The notes under the pieces: generated by a model
Seen by the model: only the letters and a program-made list of their open reading frames with translations
What the model was told of the DNA's origin: nothing
The model's database searches: none
DNA from: Meloidogyne chitwoodi
Lineage: Eukaryota > Nematoda > Chromadorea > Rhabditida > Meloidogynidae
Assembly (NCBI GenBank): GCA_015183035.1
Contig: JACZZP010000002.1
Span: 1,364,001 to 1,428,000 of the forward strand
Direction: 5' to 3'
DNA: 64,000 bases
Program-made: the position numbers and the translations under genes
Part shown: piece by piece, positions 25,080-37,416 of the stretch
How positions within the stretch are numbered: position 1 is the first letter of the stretch
How the letters are laid out: every line of letters begins with the position of its first letter

Positions 25080-26019
25080 TTAAAATAATAATTAACTAAA
25101 TAAAATTTAAAAAAAAATTAATTTTTATTGGATTTTTAACATTTTAACATAACTATATTTTTAAATGTAAATTTTAACATAAAAAAGTTTTTAATGGCAT
25201 TCTATATTTTAATTAAGAATTTATTTATTTATATTAAAACTAGTTTACATATTTAAGAAAAAATCTTTTTATTTTTTTATTAAATATATATAAATATTCT
25301 AAATTAAATATTGCTTTTTCTTTCTCAAGATAAAAATCTTGAATCAAAAACTTTATATAATAAAATTACTAAAAACAATAAAAAAATAAATTAAATTAAT
25401 TATCTAAATAATTAATTATATATTATTGTTATTTTAAATATTAAAAAAAGATTGAACAATTTTTTAAGAAAATATTAAATATAAAAATATTAAAAAAAAA
25501 TTAAATATGTTTAATAAAAATATATTTATTTAGATAATTTATAGAGCAATGTTTGGATATTTCCATTTATCTCTTAGTACGAGTAATAATTTTGGTCTGA
25601 GCTTCGAAACACTGTTAGAGAGAAAATAATAATTAATTAATTAAATTATAATTAAATAATTTATTTAATAATATTATTTATAATATAATATATTTTTAAA
25701 AATATAATAATAATTTTTTAAAATATTTTATTTAAAAAAACATCAAAAATCATTAATTTTATCATTTTTAACATTAAAGACCTAAATATATTATAACAAT
25801 TTTTGACTAAAAAAGTTGAATAATATTTTTTTAAATAAGGGATTATCATTTTTAAATTCTTCTTTTATTATTTTATTGTCAATTTAATACAAAATCACTT
25901 AATAAAAATGCAAAAACACATATTATGGATTGCATTTAATATTTTAAACTAGTTTGATTTTTTCATCTTTTGGCCAATAAAATTTTAAAAAAATATTTTA
26001 TTAAAAAAAGATTAATTAA
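25080..26019. other. AT-rich intergenic region between divergent genes
   Basis: This lies between the 5' ends of thymidine kinase (minus) and the GPCR (plus), so both promoters should sit here. It is nearly pure A/T except for a roughly 80-bp patch at about 25541-25622 with normal complexity. I recognise no gene. Confidence 0.5.
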
Positions 26020-27841
26020 ATGCCTTTAAATGATTCAATAATTATTGATACAGTTTTTCGTTCAAACCCTACATCTGTTCATTGGTTTAATAAATGCCTT
26101 TCTTCACGATCATTACGATTAACTACAACAGATTTAGATGATTTTCTTTTACGTTATATTTTTCCATTTCAATTTATTGGTTTTTTAATAAATTAAATTA
26201 TTTATTTAATTAATTTCTTAGTTGGAATAATAGGAAATGGATTAAATCTTTATGTTTTATTATTACCTGAAATGAGAAATAGAGCAAATGATATGGTTAA
26301 AAATAAAATATATATTTTTTATAATAATTATTAATTAATTAATTAGTTGGCTGCAGTTTCTTTTTCAGATTTAGCTTTTTTCTTTTTAATGTTACCTCAT
26401 TCAATGGCTCTCTTTTTAAGTAATAATATACACTTTCGTTATCCTTATTTGGTAAAATTAAATTATTTAATTAAAAATAATTAAATAAATTTATAGTTAA
26501 ATAAACAAGGACTTTCAGCAATTGCTAATTGGCTTTCAGCAATTTCATCAATGTTTTATTATTTAATTAATTAATTAAAATATATCAATTTATAGATTAA
26601 TACTTGCAGTTACAATGGAACGTTTTTTAGTTATACGTGTCCCATTAAGATCAAGGAAATATTGGAATAAATCTCATCGATATTATTTTTTTACTATAAT
26701 AATTTTAGGAACATGTATATTTTTTTTAAAAATTAATAAAATAATAATTTATTTATTTTTTAAAGTTCTTCTAATAATTTATCATTTTTTTGAATATGTT
26801 TGTTATTTTTGTAAATTATTTATTTATTTATTTTTAAGGATTGTCAACTTATTCATTTTTGTAATGGAACTCAAATATATATGTTTTGTTATTCAGCTGG
26901 TACAAAAACACATCCTGGATCGGTAAAATAAAAAATAAATAAATTATTTAAAAATAATTAAATAGCCTTGGGATAAATTAAATAATAATACAATTGTGCA
27001 TATATCTTTGGAAAGACAAATGTTAATACAAATAGGAACAATTTGCAATGCTATATTTGTTTATTAAATTTAAATAAATTTTATTTATTTTTTAAGGTAG
27101 TATTTGTCCCTGTATTTTCTGTTGGTAAAATACTAAAATTATTTTTAAAAAATTTAAAATTATTTAGCATTTTTAAATATTTTATTAATTCGTCAATTAC
27201 GTTTAAATGATAAAATTGTTCGAACATCATCACAAAATTCAACAGTTCAAGGTTTAATGTCTTCTCAACAAGTTTATTTAATTATTAAAATAAAATTAAA
27301 AAAAAACTTAATTAAGAGAAATAGAAGACATATAACTTTAACAGGTAAATATATTTATTTATTTAAATAATACATATTTTAGTTATTACAATTTCAACAT
27401 GTTTTGCAATTAGTCATGGACCATCAGCTATTTTCTCAATTTGGGAACTTTTAATTGGATATAAAGTTTAAAAATTAAATTAATTTATTATTATTATTAT
27501 ATAATTTAAGTCAAATAATTATCAAATATTTGCAGCAATTTCAATTGCTAATGGACTTGTATTAACTGGAAAAACTTTAAATTTTTTATTATTTTGCTTA
27601 AGTTCTGCACATTTTAGAGAAAAATGCTTAAAAATATTTTTTAAAAAATTCCAAAAAGTTTACATTTTTTAAATAAAAAAATATATTAAAATATTTTTAG
27701 AGAAGACAAAATTCAACTAATAGAAGATTTCAACAATCTTGTCTTTTAAATAATAAAAATATTCAAAAAAATCAAAAAACGAGTATTATAACTTTAACTG
27801 GAATTGAAGAAATAATAAAGTCATCTTCTGCATCTATTTAA
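26020..27841 (+). CDS. Rhodopsin-family (peptide-type) GPCR
   Basis: A seven-helix plasma-membrane receptor read from about ten small exons. The start is [18 protein letters not shown] at 26020. TM1 includes [24 protein letters not shown] residues with the conserved GN. TM2 is [21 protein letters not shown]3 ends [20 protein letters not shown], so the DRY motif is ERF. Extracellular loop 2 carries Cys and an NNT glycosylation site. TM6 holds FAISHGP, and TM7 reads [10 protein letters not shown] without the usual NPxxY. Helix 8 follows (SSAHFREKC), then a basic Ser/Thr-rich tail ending IIKSSSASI. The TM3 and TM7 patterns resemble nematode FMRFamide-receptor-like GPCRs, but the ligand is unknown. 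Exon joins near 26720-26850 are the least certain part. Confidence 0.75.
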
Positions 27842-28068
27842 ATATTTATAAACATTCGAGTCTTTTTAAAATAAATATATTCAATTTATTTAGATAAAAA
27901 CAATAGGAGACTATAAGCAATGAGAGACTCTATTTAATTTTTATTTTTTTTAGTAAATTAAAAAGTGAAATTATTATAGTCACAAGTTAACAGGATTACT
28001 CGGTTTTTAATAAATACATAAAAAATATAAAAATGAGAAAAAAAGAAAATATAAAAAAATTTCTCTTT
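27842..28068. other. Short tail-to-tail spacer
   Basis: This spacer lies between the GPCR and PAPS synthase stop codons. It is A/T-rich and I see no gene in it. Confidence 0.5.
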
Positions 28069-31036
28069 TTATTGTAAGCTTTTATAATATGAAGCAAGTA
28101 CCTTAAATTAAAATTAATAAAATTAATTTTAATATTTTAAAACTAACATTCCAAGCTTTTTCTGGCATAAATCCATTTGGAGGCTTTTCTCCTTCTTTTG
28201 CCAATTTCCTTATCATTGTACCACTAATAAACTGAAAATCCTCTTGACGTTGTTCATCAAAAAATGCCATACATTGAGCTTTTTTATCATATGCAGCTAC
28301 TTGAAATGGTATTATTTCTAATCCTGGTAGAGAAGGTGCCATTGAAAGAACCTTTAAAATTATTTTAAAATATTTATTTTTTTAGAAAGCCTCATCAGTT
28401 TATTTATTTTCAAAAGAATTTCTTCAATTGATTTCTCAGAAGGTGTCCTAATTAATCATCATTTGAGGCAAAATGCTATTTATAGATAGGGGAAAGATAT
28501 ATTTAACCAACTAAACCAACGACCTTTGAAATTAAACCTTTTTTTTTTTGCTAAAAAAACAAGAAAAAACTAAAAAAAAAAAGAAAACCTTAGCCCCATG
28601 ACTTGGATCATAAAGAAAATTTCCAGTTGAAGGATCTGCAATGCCAGCAGGATCTCGTCCAACAATATAAGCATTAACTCCACAAATAAGCCTAGCACGT
28701 GCATGCCATTGAACTTCTGTTGGTCCTGCATAGCACATTGGAGATGGAAAAATTGCCAAAACAGTCTTAATATTGTAATTAAAAAAATTTTTTTTATTAT
28801 TATTTTATACCCATTCTAAATCAAGAATTCCTTCTTCCAAAACAGCTAAATGTTGTTCAATTCTTACCTTATTTTTATACATAATAAAATTTAAATAAAA
28901 ATATTAAAAAATACTTTTAATGGAATATCATCATCTTTTGTCCAACCACCAAGTGGATGTAAAAGTAATATTGGATTTTTATATCCTTTAGAAATAAGTT
29001 CTTCCCTAGTTTTATGCATTAATAATGCATGTCCATTATGTATAGGATTTCGTAATTGAAAAGCAAAAACACAATCACATTTCTTTTCTGAAAATATTTG
29101 ACGAAGTTCTGTTGGAGTTTTTCTATATTTATCTAAACCATCACAAAAAGTAATTCGATTAAAAACCTTTAATAAAAAATAAATAAAATAAATAGTTTTA
29201 AAAATACATGTAAATCTCCTCCAAGTAACAAATCACTACTTTCCATTATTAGTTTAATACCTGGATGAGCATTTTCTGTTTCAGCTTCAACAAAGTGTCC
29301 AAATTGTCGATGAACTCGTTCCTTCTTTTGATGAGGAAAAACTTCCGGATCAGTTAAAACAGCAATCAATTTATTTTTATAAATCAATTGAATATTTAAT
29401 TTTTTTGTATTTTTTGTAAGATAAGTTTTAATAAAATTTGCTTTATCAACAGAAATAGGTAAAACAATAGGTATTGTTTGATTAATAGGTCCCAACATTG
29501 GAAATTGATCATCATCTTCTTCCTGTTTTTCAGATCTATTTAATTAAAATTTAAATGTTAAAAATTTAAAAAAATACTTGGAAGACCCTGTACTTATTTG
29601 ACATTTCTTTTTTAGATCTAATAATTGGCCAAAATGTAAACACTGAAGATATTGACGTTCACGCATAAATCCAGCTAATGGAGAGGCCCAACCCTCTGCC
29701 AAGACCTTTAAAAAAATATTTAAATTAAGAAATAGAAAAAACCTGAACCCATTGTAGATCTATTTCTGAAAGTTCAATTTTTATATTTAAATAATTATCT
29801 GTTACATCAATAAATTGAGTTTGTATATCTTCATTAAATTCAAAAAGTTGACGAATTGGTTGACCAGAAAGTTGATACATAGCCTTAAAATTATTCTCAC
29901 AATATTTTTATAAAAAGAAAACTTCTTCAGGTAAAATTTTCTTTTCAAAAAGAAATTGAAAAACAAGTTGAATAGATTGAGACTCAGTCTCCTCGCCAGA
30001 ATTTAAAATTAAATCTGGTTCTAGTGGAGGTTCATATGCACTATCTACTCCAGTAAATCCTTTAATTTCACCAGCTCTAGCCTTTTTATATAATTCTTAA
30101 AAAAATATTTAAATAATAATTTTTTAAATTATAAATAAACTTTTTGGGTCACGAGCTTCACAAATTTCAATAGGAGCATTGACATAAATTTCAAAAAATG
30201 GAATATTAGCCTAAAAATTAAAAAGTTCCCATCTCTAAAAATAAAAAAACTTCTTGATGAATACGACGTGCAAAATCTCGGTCAATACGAAAAGGAGAAA
30301 TAAAAGAAGCAAGAGTCACCATGCCTGAATCTCCAAATAATTTTGCAACTTCACTAACACGACGAATATTTTCAGAACGATCTGATTTACTGAAACCTAA
30401 ATTTTTACATAATCCATGTCGAACATTATCTCCATCAAGACCATAAGATGGAATGCCCAACTAAATTTAAAAAGAAAATTTTCGTCAAAAATTATTTTAC
30501 TTTAATTAAAGTTTTTTCTAAAGCAAAAGCAATTGTTGTTTTTCCTGCTCCTGAAAGTCCAGTAAACCAAAGAGTGCAACCCCTATAACCCGAATAACGT
30601 CCGAGCACACTGGAACGATCTTCACGTGTGACTTTATGTTGTTGGAAGGTTACGTTTGTTGCCACATTGAAAGCAGACTTAAAAATTGATTTAAATTATT
30701 AAAAGGTTAAGGATTATTGAACAGTAAGTACAATTATATTGGTAATAAAAACTCACTAATTTTAAACGGAACATTCCCCCGATTATCTTTTATGTAAAAC
30801 ATACATATTCTAATATTTATTAACAGATTTAAATATCAGAAGATATCTTTTTTGTTAAAAAATAAAAGCCCGCCCATTTTGGACCAAAAACCAACATTTA
30901 AACGAAAATATAAAATTACCGGAAGACGCATTCGTTTGGGCGGTGATTGTGCCATGATATTCTCGTTATCTTCAAATTCACTCCTCTTTTCTCGCCAAAA
31001 GTGAGGGGAACAAAATATATTTGTTGGTGTAGTCAT
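28069..31036 (-). CDS. pps-1: Bifunctional PAPS synthase (APS kinase + ATP sulfurylase)
   Basis: Makes PAPS, the sulfate donor for sulfotransferases, from ATP and sulfate. The N-terminal APS kinase domain shows [15 protein letters not shown], the P-loop [41 protein letters not shown] and [19 protein letters not shown]. The C-terminal ATP sulfurylase domain shows [38 protein letters not shown] (the HNGH nucleotide-binding motif), [53 protein letters not shown] and [17 protein letters not shown]. It ends LASYYKSLQ. The upstream Met (31036, [14 protein letters not shown]) and an internal Met (30955, [12 protein letters not shown]) are both possible starts; the second better matches family length. 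Fusion order and length are those of animal enzymes. I saw no missing catalytic residue. Confidence 0.96.
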
Positions 31037-31321
31037 TAATAAAAAATGAAGAGAATGTGATGAAATAAATATAAATAGAAGGGGATTAGCTTTTATTTAT
31101 AGCTTTTAATGCTGCAGAATATGGGGATTAGTGGAATTCTAAATTAGAATTAATTAGTGTTTAACGCCGTAAACGTTTAATTATGCAAACAAAATATTAT
31201 AAAAAAATGGCAGTACGAATAAATTAAATTTTAGAACGCAAAATTACTTAAAACAAAATGTAAAATTGATTTAAATTAAAGTTAGTTATATTTATTTATT
31301 TACTTTTTAATAAGTATTTAG

Positions 31322-31954
31322 GGTAAATGTGTAGTTGGCTATCCACCTGTACGCAAAAGGCGTTTGCAGTTTCCAAACGCTCTTTGCATTTTTGGCGTTA
31401 GGAAAATTGCACGCTTATTTTTCCTTTTCCATTATAGTATGACTTTGGCACATAGAGGGAAAAGGGAAAAATAAAAATAATTAATAATAAAGTGAAAACA
31501 ATATATTTTATAAATGATCAAAGTAGTCTTCAATAATAGGAAAACTTGTAGATATTCAATAATTAAAATTGGATTTTCCTTGATTCAATATCGAGAGTTT
31601 GATCGTCGAAAAATAGAATCCAGAATTTTTTTCGAGGAATTATTAGTTGGGTAAGAAAAGGACATATTGGAAGTTTAATGAAAATGTTAAAAAAATTCTG
31701 TTTTTTATATATTTATAGTTATAAAACGACGCCATGTCCAAATTTATAATCTGATCATATATTTATAAAATATATTGTTTTCACTTTATTATTAATTATT
31801 TTTATTTTCATTTTTTCTCTTTATCTGCCAAAGTCATACTATAATGGAAAAGGAAAAATAAGCGTGCAATTTTCCTAACGCCAAAAATGCAAAGAGCGAT
31901 TGCAAACTGCAAACGCCTTTTGCGTACAGGTGGATAGCCAACTACACATTTACC
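31322..31954. mobile_element. Foldback/TIR element with long arms (E3)
   Basis: The left arm begins GGTAAATGTGTAGTTGGC and the right arm ends CTACACATTTACC. The arms match for about 190 bp, including a GC-richer part around 31345-31410 and 31860-31930. The flanks repeat AGTATTTAG (31313-31321 and 31955-31963). If the left terminus is taken one base earlier this becomes an 8-bp duplication, as in the other elements. The 630-bp element has no transposase; the non-inverted middle is about 240 bp of A/T-rich sequence. Confidence 0.88.
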
Positions 31955-31963
31955 AGTATTTAG

Positions 31964-33603
31964 ATATAAAAATCTAAAAAATGATAGTTATCTAACTCCA
32001 TTTATGAAATCGCAAAGAAAAATTGATTCTTTGACATTTGGGCGGTGATATCAAAATCTATATTGTCATAAAGTAGAGGGTCAGAAATTAGGGTTTCATT
32101 TTTTCTATATAACATTTGTCACTATAGACGGACAGTAGAATAATTTACTAATTTTTCTAACCTCTTTTAACATAATCTCTATTTTTGTTAGGATGGATAT
32201 ATCATTTTATGATAATAATTTTACTTTCATTTATGTATTTTTTTTGTAAAGTACCAACATAAATATAAGAGAAAATAAATCATAAAAAAACGAGATTTAT
32301 GAATTCTTGAGAATCTATCAATAACAATATTAAAAAAAATTAGATCAATGAAAGACCCGTTAAATATAAAAATTTTAAATATATACAAAGTAAAATCATA
32401 CCCGGTAATTTATAGAATGCAAGATTGCAGGAAATTAGGCAACAATGTCGTTAATTTTAAATACATAAGAGAAATTTTAAAATGGACGAAAATTCTTAAA
32501 ATTAAATTATGGATGGATAATGAAATTATAAAAAAACTTGTTTTACTCAAAACAGTTCTAAACCAAAAAACTAAAAGAATAAATTATGAATAAAAACTTA
32601 AGCAATTATATAGAAGAAATTATAAAATAATATTTAATAATTAATTTTGGCATTGTATTTAATTAATAGATGAAACAAAATACTAATAAGAAACGATAAC
32701 TAAAAATATTTTGATCATCAATCAACATTAGATTATTAACTGAAATAATTGAAAAAATAAAACCTAAATTTAGAGTTAAGAAAAAGCAAAAAAGTAATAT
32801 TATTTTTAAAATAAAAAAATCAATTTGAATAAAATAAAAAATATTAAAATAAAAGAAATTTACTTTTTGACATTAAATTATGCAATGAAAAGAAAAAAAC
32901 AATATTTAAGAATTTTATGCCCGAGTAAATTTAAAGATTAAAAAACAAAATATGTTAGCTGAAAAATAAAAAAATTAAACATGTAAATATAACAAATCAT
33001 TACATCATTTCCCTTCGAAATTATTTTAATTTAATCACCATTAATTAATTGTAGTAAATAACTCGATGGGAAATATTGGCATCGAATTCAAGGGATGGAA
33101 CAATAAAATTTAAAATCAAAATCCCATCCCTAGAAGATTTAATACCAAACTAATAAACGAAAATTTAAAGATAATTTCAACAAAACTATTGTAGAGTTTG
33201 GGAAAAATGAGAAAAGGTGTTTAAGAAATCCACAAATAAAAAATAAAACAAACAAACGAAAAATTTTTATTTTAAAAACTTAGGTGAAGTTTTGATTATA
33301 TGTATAAATGGTTGATTTTCTGCTTTATAAAGATTTGTTTTGGAAAATGCTAATGCTTAAGGTCTACATGACAATATGTTTGTAGCAAGAATATAGCAGT
33401 TTTATAATCCAAAGAGAAAGACTAATCCCTCAAAAATAATATAAAAAAGCTATATTTAAAGAAAACAGAAATAGCAAGAGTAATAATTTAAAAATTAATG
33501 ATTTTCAGTTTTTTTAATTGATACAACGAGAGTAGGAATGAAAAGAGAGTGGAACACTCATCCACACAATACTCTTATATGTAAACAATTCCTGTCATCC
33601 TTT
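31964..33603. other. Intergenic region, no gene recognised
   Basis: Moderately AT-rich. A plus-strand open frame at 32348-32593 (Lys/Ile-rich) has no recognisable motif and no supporting splice context, so I do not call it a gene. The 3' UTR of CPSF6 should lie at the right end. Confidence 0.5.
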
Positions 33604-36600
33604 TTAATATCTGCGAGACATGGAGTGGCGCACAGGCGAATATTCATAAATGCCACGTTCACGAGAACGTGAGCGACTGTGTGAACGCCGATGACGTTTG
33701 CTGGCACGAATGGGTGAACGTGAACGTTCACGACGATGCTTTCGCGAACCTCCACCTATGCCACTGCTGTATGACTTGGCCTCAATTCCGTTCAGCGTAT
33801 CCTGGTTAAATGAAGAAAATTGACATTATTTTATTAAAGAAGATTTTCATATACTAATATCAAAATAAAAAAATTTCAAATAGGAATAGTTTGTATTAAT
33901 TAATTACTGTGAGAGATTGTCATGATTTCTCGATTAAAAAATCAGCGAGATTATGAGAATGATAGAAAATAACACTTAACGGTGCCATTTATGGAATGAT
34001 AAAAAATGAAATAATAGCGAGAAACCGACCCATGGAAATTAAATATTAAAATATATATCTAATTCTGAGCCAAGAAAAGTCGTATCCAGATTCGTAACAT
34101 AAATTTTAAAATAATTCATTCATATGAAAAGGATTTGATTTTAGTTTTTAATAATAAAATCGAAAATTTTCCTTATCTTTCTTTTTCTTCAAGAATATTT
34201 TCCCAGTTACTACCAAGTTAAAATTTAGATACGACATTGAAATTTATTAATATAGGAAGGTACACTAATCAAGAAAAGAAAATTTTTATAAAATTAGAAA
34301 ACAGACCCTGGAACAGCAAAGTTTGTATTTTTAAGTTTCTTTCTCCAAAAATTATCATATGATTTGTTTCAGGATCAAAAAACTGTTTCGGATCGAGTTA
34401 TAGGAAAAATTTCGATCGGATGTTCTAATTGTAAGTCTCATTGTCAGGCATAGAATAATTAGAACAAATTTTAAAACATATTTCGATGTGATCTGTTCTA
34501 GTACATTTATTGATTGATGACAAGAGAGAATCAATGGAAAATTAGGAGAGAAAGAAAAGGAGACAGGTGATATAATTCTAGAACCCGAAAACCAAATATA
34601 AAGATACTAATAGAATAAAAAATGATTGAAGTTGAGTTAATGCTTTATTTAAAGCAATTTATAAAAATTCTCCGAATTAAACCTGTAGTGTGTTAATCAA
34701 CAGCTTGCAGCGATCATCGTGTGCTACACGTGACTGACGGATAAGAGAGATAGCAGTTACCAATGTTTCAATTGCAGATGCATAGTCTCCTCCCGCTGCA
34801 TCACTAACGGCTCGATGTATAGCAGAAGATGAGACAGTCTAATTGAGAAATTTAAAAAATAAAGAAATAATTACTCTAAACTCACTTGGTTACGAGTCAT
34901 AATTTCTTGAAATTCTACTTCTGACATCATTGATACATTTTCTGGATGACCATAAGCTCCAGCAGCACCATGAGCTTAAAAAACAAGATAAAACTATGAC
35001 AGAATAAAAAAGGTTCATCTAAATGTGTAGGTGGAAATAACTCACCAAAATTGGGATAAACTTGCGGGTTGATGTGTGCCCCAGCCGGGAAACCTGCTTG
35101 AGGCTGAACCGATTGCATTCCCATACCAGGAGCTGACATTTGATTAACATCCGGCTGCCGATATTGTATTCGGTGCTGTTGTTGTTGCAAAAGCTGATGA
35201 TTGGGAGGAGCCATCCCACCAACTGAAGTTATAGTAATGGGTGGTGGTGCTGCAGTCAAACCTTGAATAAGTTAGATGAGAAGAATATTTATAAAATTTA
35301 AGTTTAAGCTAGTTGTATTTTCTCAAGCATTCTTAGAAAACCAGCCTAGTGTAGAAAAAGATGGGGGCGGCCGAGTCATTGCTTGTTGCATGGCTTGTTG
35401 TTGGGAAGTATTAGATTGTGGTAGCTGTTGCTGGTGGACAATACCACCAATATTGGGGGGAGGGGGAGCAGATGCTGCCGCTAGATTTTGACGTTGGTTA
35501 GCAGCAGCAACAGCAGCAGCCTGTTGGTGTTGTTGCTGTTGCATTAACATAGCTGCAGCAGCTGCTTGCTGTTGGTGGTGGGCAGCGACAGCCATGGCAG
35601 CAAGTTGCTGTTGTTGCTGCGGATGCTGTTGTTGAACTAGTACAGCCGGTGTATTGTTCAACAAATTTTGAGTACCTGAGGGCATGACAGAGCCAGCAGA
35701 AACATTAGTCACAAGGCCAACTGAAGCAGGTTGTTGCGAGCGCACATTATGAGGAAACCCAACTGGAGGAAGAGTGGCATTGAGTGTAGTTCCAGGAGTA
35801 GGAACTGGCGGGTTATTAAAATTCAAGCTTAGAAGACTAGTTGGCTGAGAATGTGGCGGTTGAGGAACAACAGGCCTAGCAAGATGAGCCAGGTTGATAG
35901 AAGACATAAGTTGCGGCACAGGAGCCCCATTAGTGCCAATACGAATTGTGCCAATGTTCACAACCTTTTCTTCCTTTGGAGGATTGTCACGACTACGTTC
36001 GCCACTCTTCTGGAAAATGAATATTCTAGTTTTTAAATAATTACAACCTGATCATAACGCTTAGTCGCTTCCTCAAGTTTCGCTAATGACTGCTTAGTGT
36101 ATGGCAAAACAACAAGATTTTGTTCATGTATTTGTTTATTTGGTAATTTCTCAATAAGCGTTTTTACTGAAGGTTCACTACCGAAGACAGCAAGTGCAAA
36201 TCCTTTGCTTTGTCCATTGTTTCGATTCTCATAGAATTTGATATCTATCAGATCATCAATCCCATAAGTCTGGACTATTTTCTAAAAGAATATAATAATA
36301 AGAAAGTCTACAAGCGTAGAAATACTTAATATCTGTAGAAACGATTAAAAAAATATACCTCAAGTTCCGAATCAGTTGTCCACCACGTCATGTTTCCTAT
36401 ATAGCAACAATATCGTTTGCCTGCTGATTGTTGAGGTACGGCTGGCTCGGTTTTCACTACAACGGAATTCTTCCTTGATGTTGAATTTTGTGAATGATCT
36501 TCGGACGCCTCTTTTTTCTCATTGACCGCACCTGATGGCTCAATTGCCGCATCATAAAGGTCATCCCCCTCTAACTCCTTTTTACTAAAATTAAAATTAA

Positions 36601-36746
36601 ACTAATATAAATTCTAAAGCCAAAATAGCTTACAATGGATCATCATCGTCATCTCCAAGAACCTCTTTTTCATCGAGATCTTCAAGGTTCACCATATCTT
36701 CTCCTTCAAGAATATCTTCAGCATCGTTATTAAACTTTGTCGCCAT
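33604..36746 (-). CDS. CPSF6: Cleavage factor Im subunit CPSF6 (CFIm68)
   Basis: A nuclear RNA-binding subunit of cleavage factor Im, which pairs with CFIm25 to choose poly(A) sites. The start at 36746 gives [20 protein letters not shown], an acidic N-terminus. The RRM reads [17 protein letters not shown] (RNP2), then [20 protein letters not shown] (RNP1) and [16 protein letters not shown] long Pro/Gln/Ala-rich linker follows, with poly-Gln and poly-Ala runs at about 35490-35640. The conserved C-terminal motif is [18 protein letters not shown], then [20 protein letters not shown], and after an intron of about 880 bp (33802-34681) [10 protein letters not shown]. The tail is an Arg/Ser domain ([28 protein letters not shown]) ending MSRRY. 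In the family, RS-type tails mediate nuclear import and splicing-factor contacts. This gene is more GC-rich than its neighbours. Confidence 0.95.
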
Positions 36747-36943
36747 TACTTATATTGAACTATGATCTGCTAAATTAGTTATAATAACAAACTGTAATAC
36801 AAAAAACAATTTTAGTAGTAAACCTCGTTGACAATGATGAAAGTAATGAAAATTTGTTTAGCAGTCTAGAAAAAATAAGCATAAACAAAAAATATATACT
36901 GTAGCATTCGTTATAATGTTTATTTATATTTTTCGGTAACGAT

Positions 36944-37296
36944 AAAGGACGATTCAGAGTCGGCCGATTCAGAGTAGCTCGTATAACTTTTTTATTTTAA
37001 ACCTTTTCAAATAATTTTTATCTCATTCAAAAGAGCTCAAAAATGGAGTCTTTTAACTAATATGACCGATCAGATCAGTTGATTTAAAAAAAAAAGTTAT
37101 TCCCGAAAAACGCGAAAATCACGATTTTCCACTTTTATCAAGATATAACTTTTTGCTGAGTGATCCGATTGGATCTGTCCAATAGGTTAAATTTATCCTC
37201 TTATCGGATGCTTTCGATTAATAAAAGAACTATTCAGATCAGTTAAGAATAAAAAAGTTATGGCCAAAAACTACCGGCTACTCTGAATCGTCCCCT
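36944..37296. mobile_element. Inverted-repeat element, degenerate (E6)
   Basis: GGACGATTCAGAG at about 36948 and GATTCAGAGTAGC at about 36966 are matched inverted by GGCTACTCTGAATCGTCCCC at about 37276-37295. Between them is TCATTCAAAAGAGCTC (about 37023), a one-base variant of the motif in E1 and E2. I found no convincing target duplication, so the ends are approximate. Confidence 0.6.
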
Positions 37297-37416
37297 ACCC
37301 TTTTGAAATTACCTCAAACTATTTTTTGTGCCCATTTAATTGCCGGGACATTAATTACAAAATAGAGGTAGTTAATTTAAGATAATATTAAATTAATATT
37401 TTTAATTAAAAAATTT

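Noticed and set aside
25555..25622. AGTACGAG string recalling the large-subunit rRNA sarcin-ricin region
   Set aside because: Only a short coincidental string; flanking sequence does not match rRNA.
32348..32593. Lys/Ile-rich plus-strand frame
   Set aside because: No motif, no splice context and A/T-driven composition.
35276..36036. Plus-strand open frames opposite CPSF6
   Set aside because: They are antisense to a well-supported coding region with low-complexity Gln/Ala codons, which readily leaves the opposite strand open.
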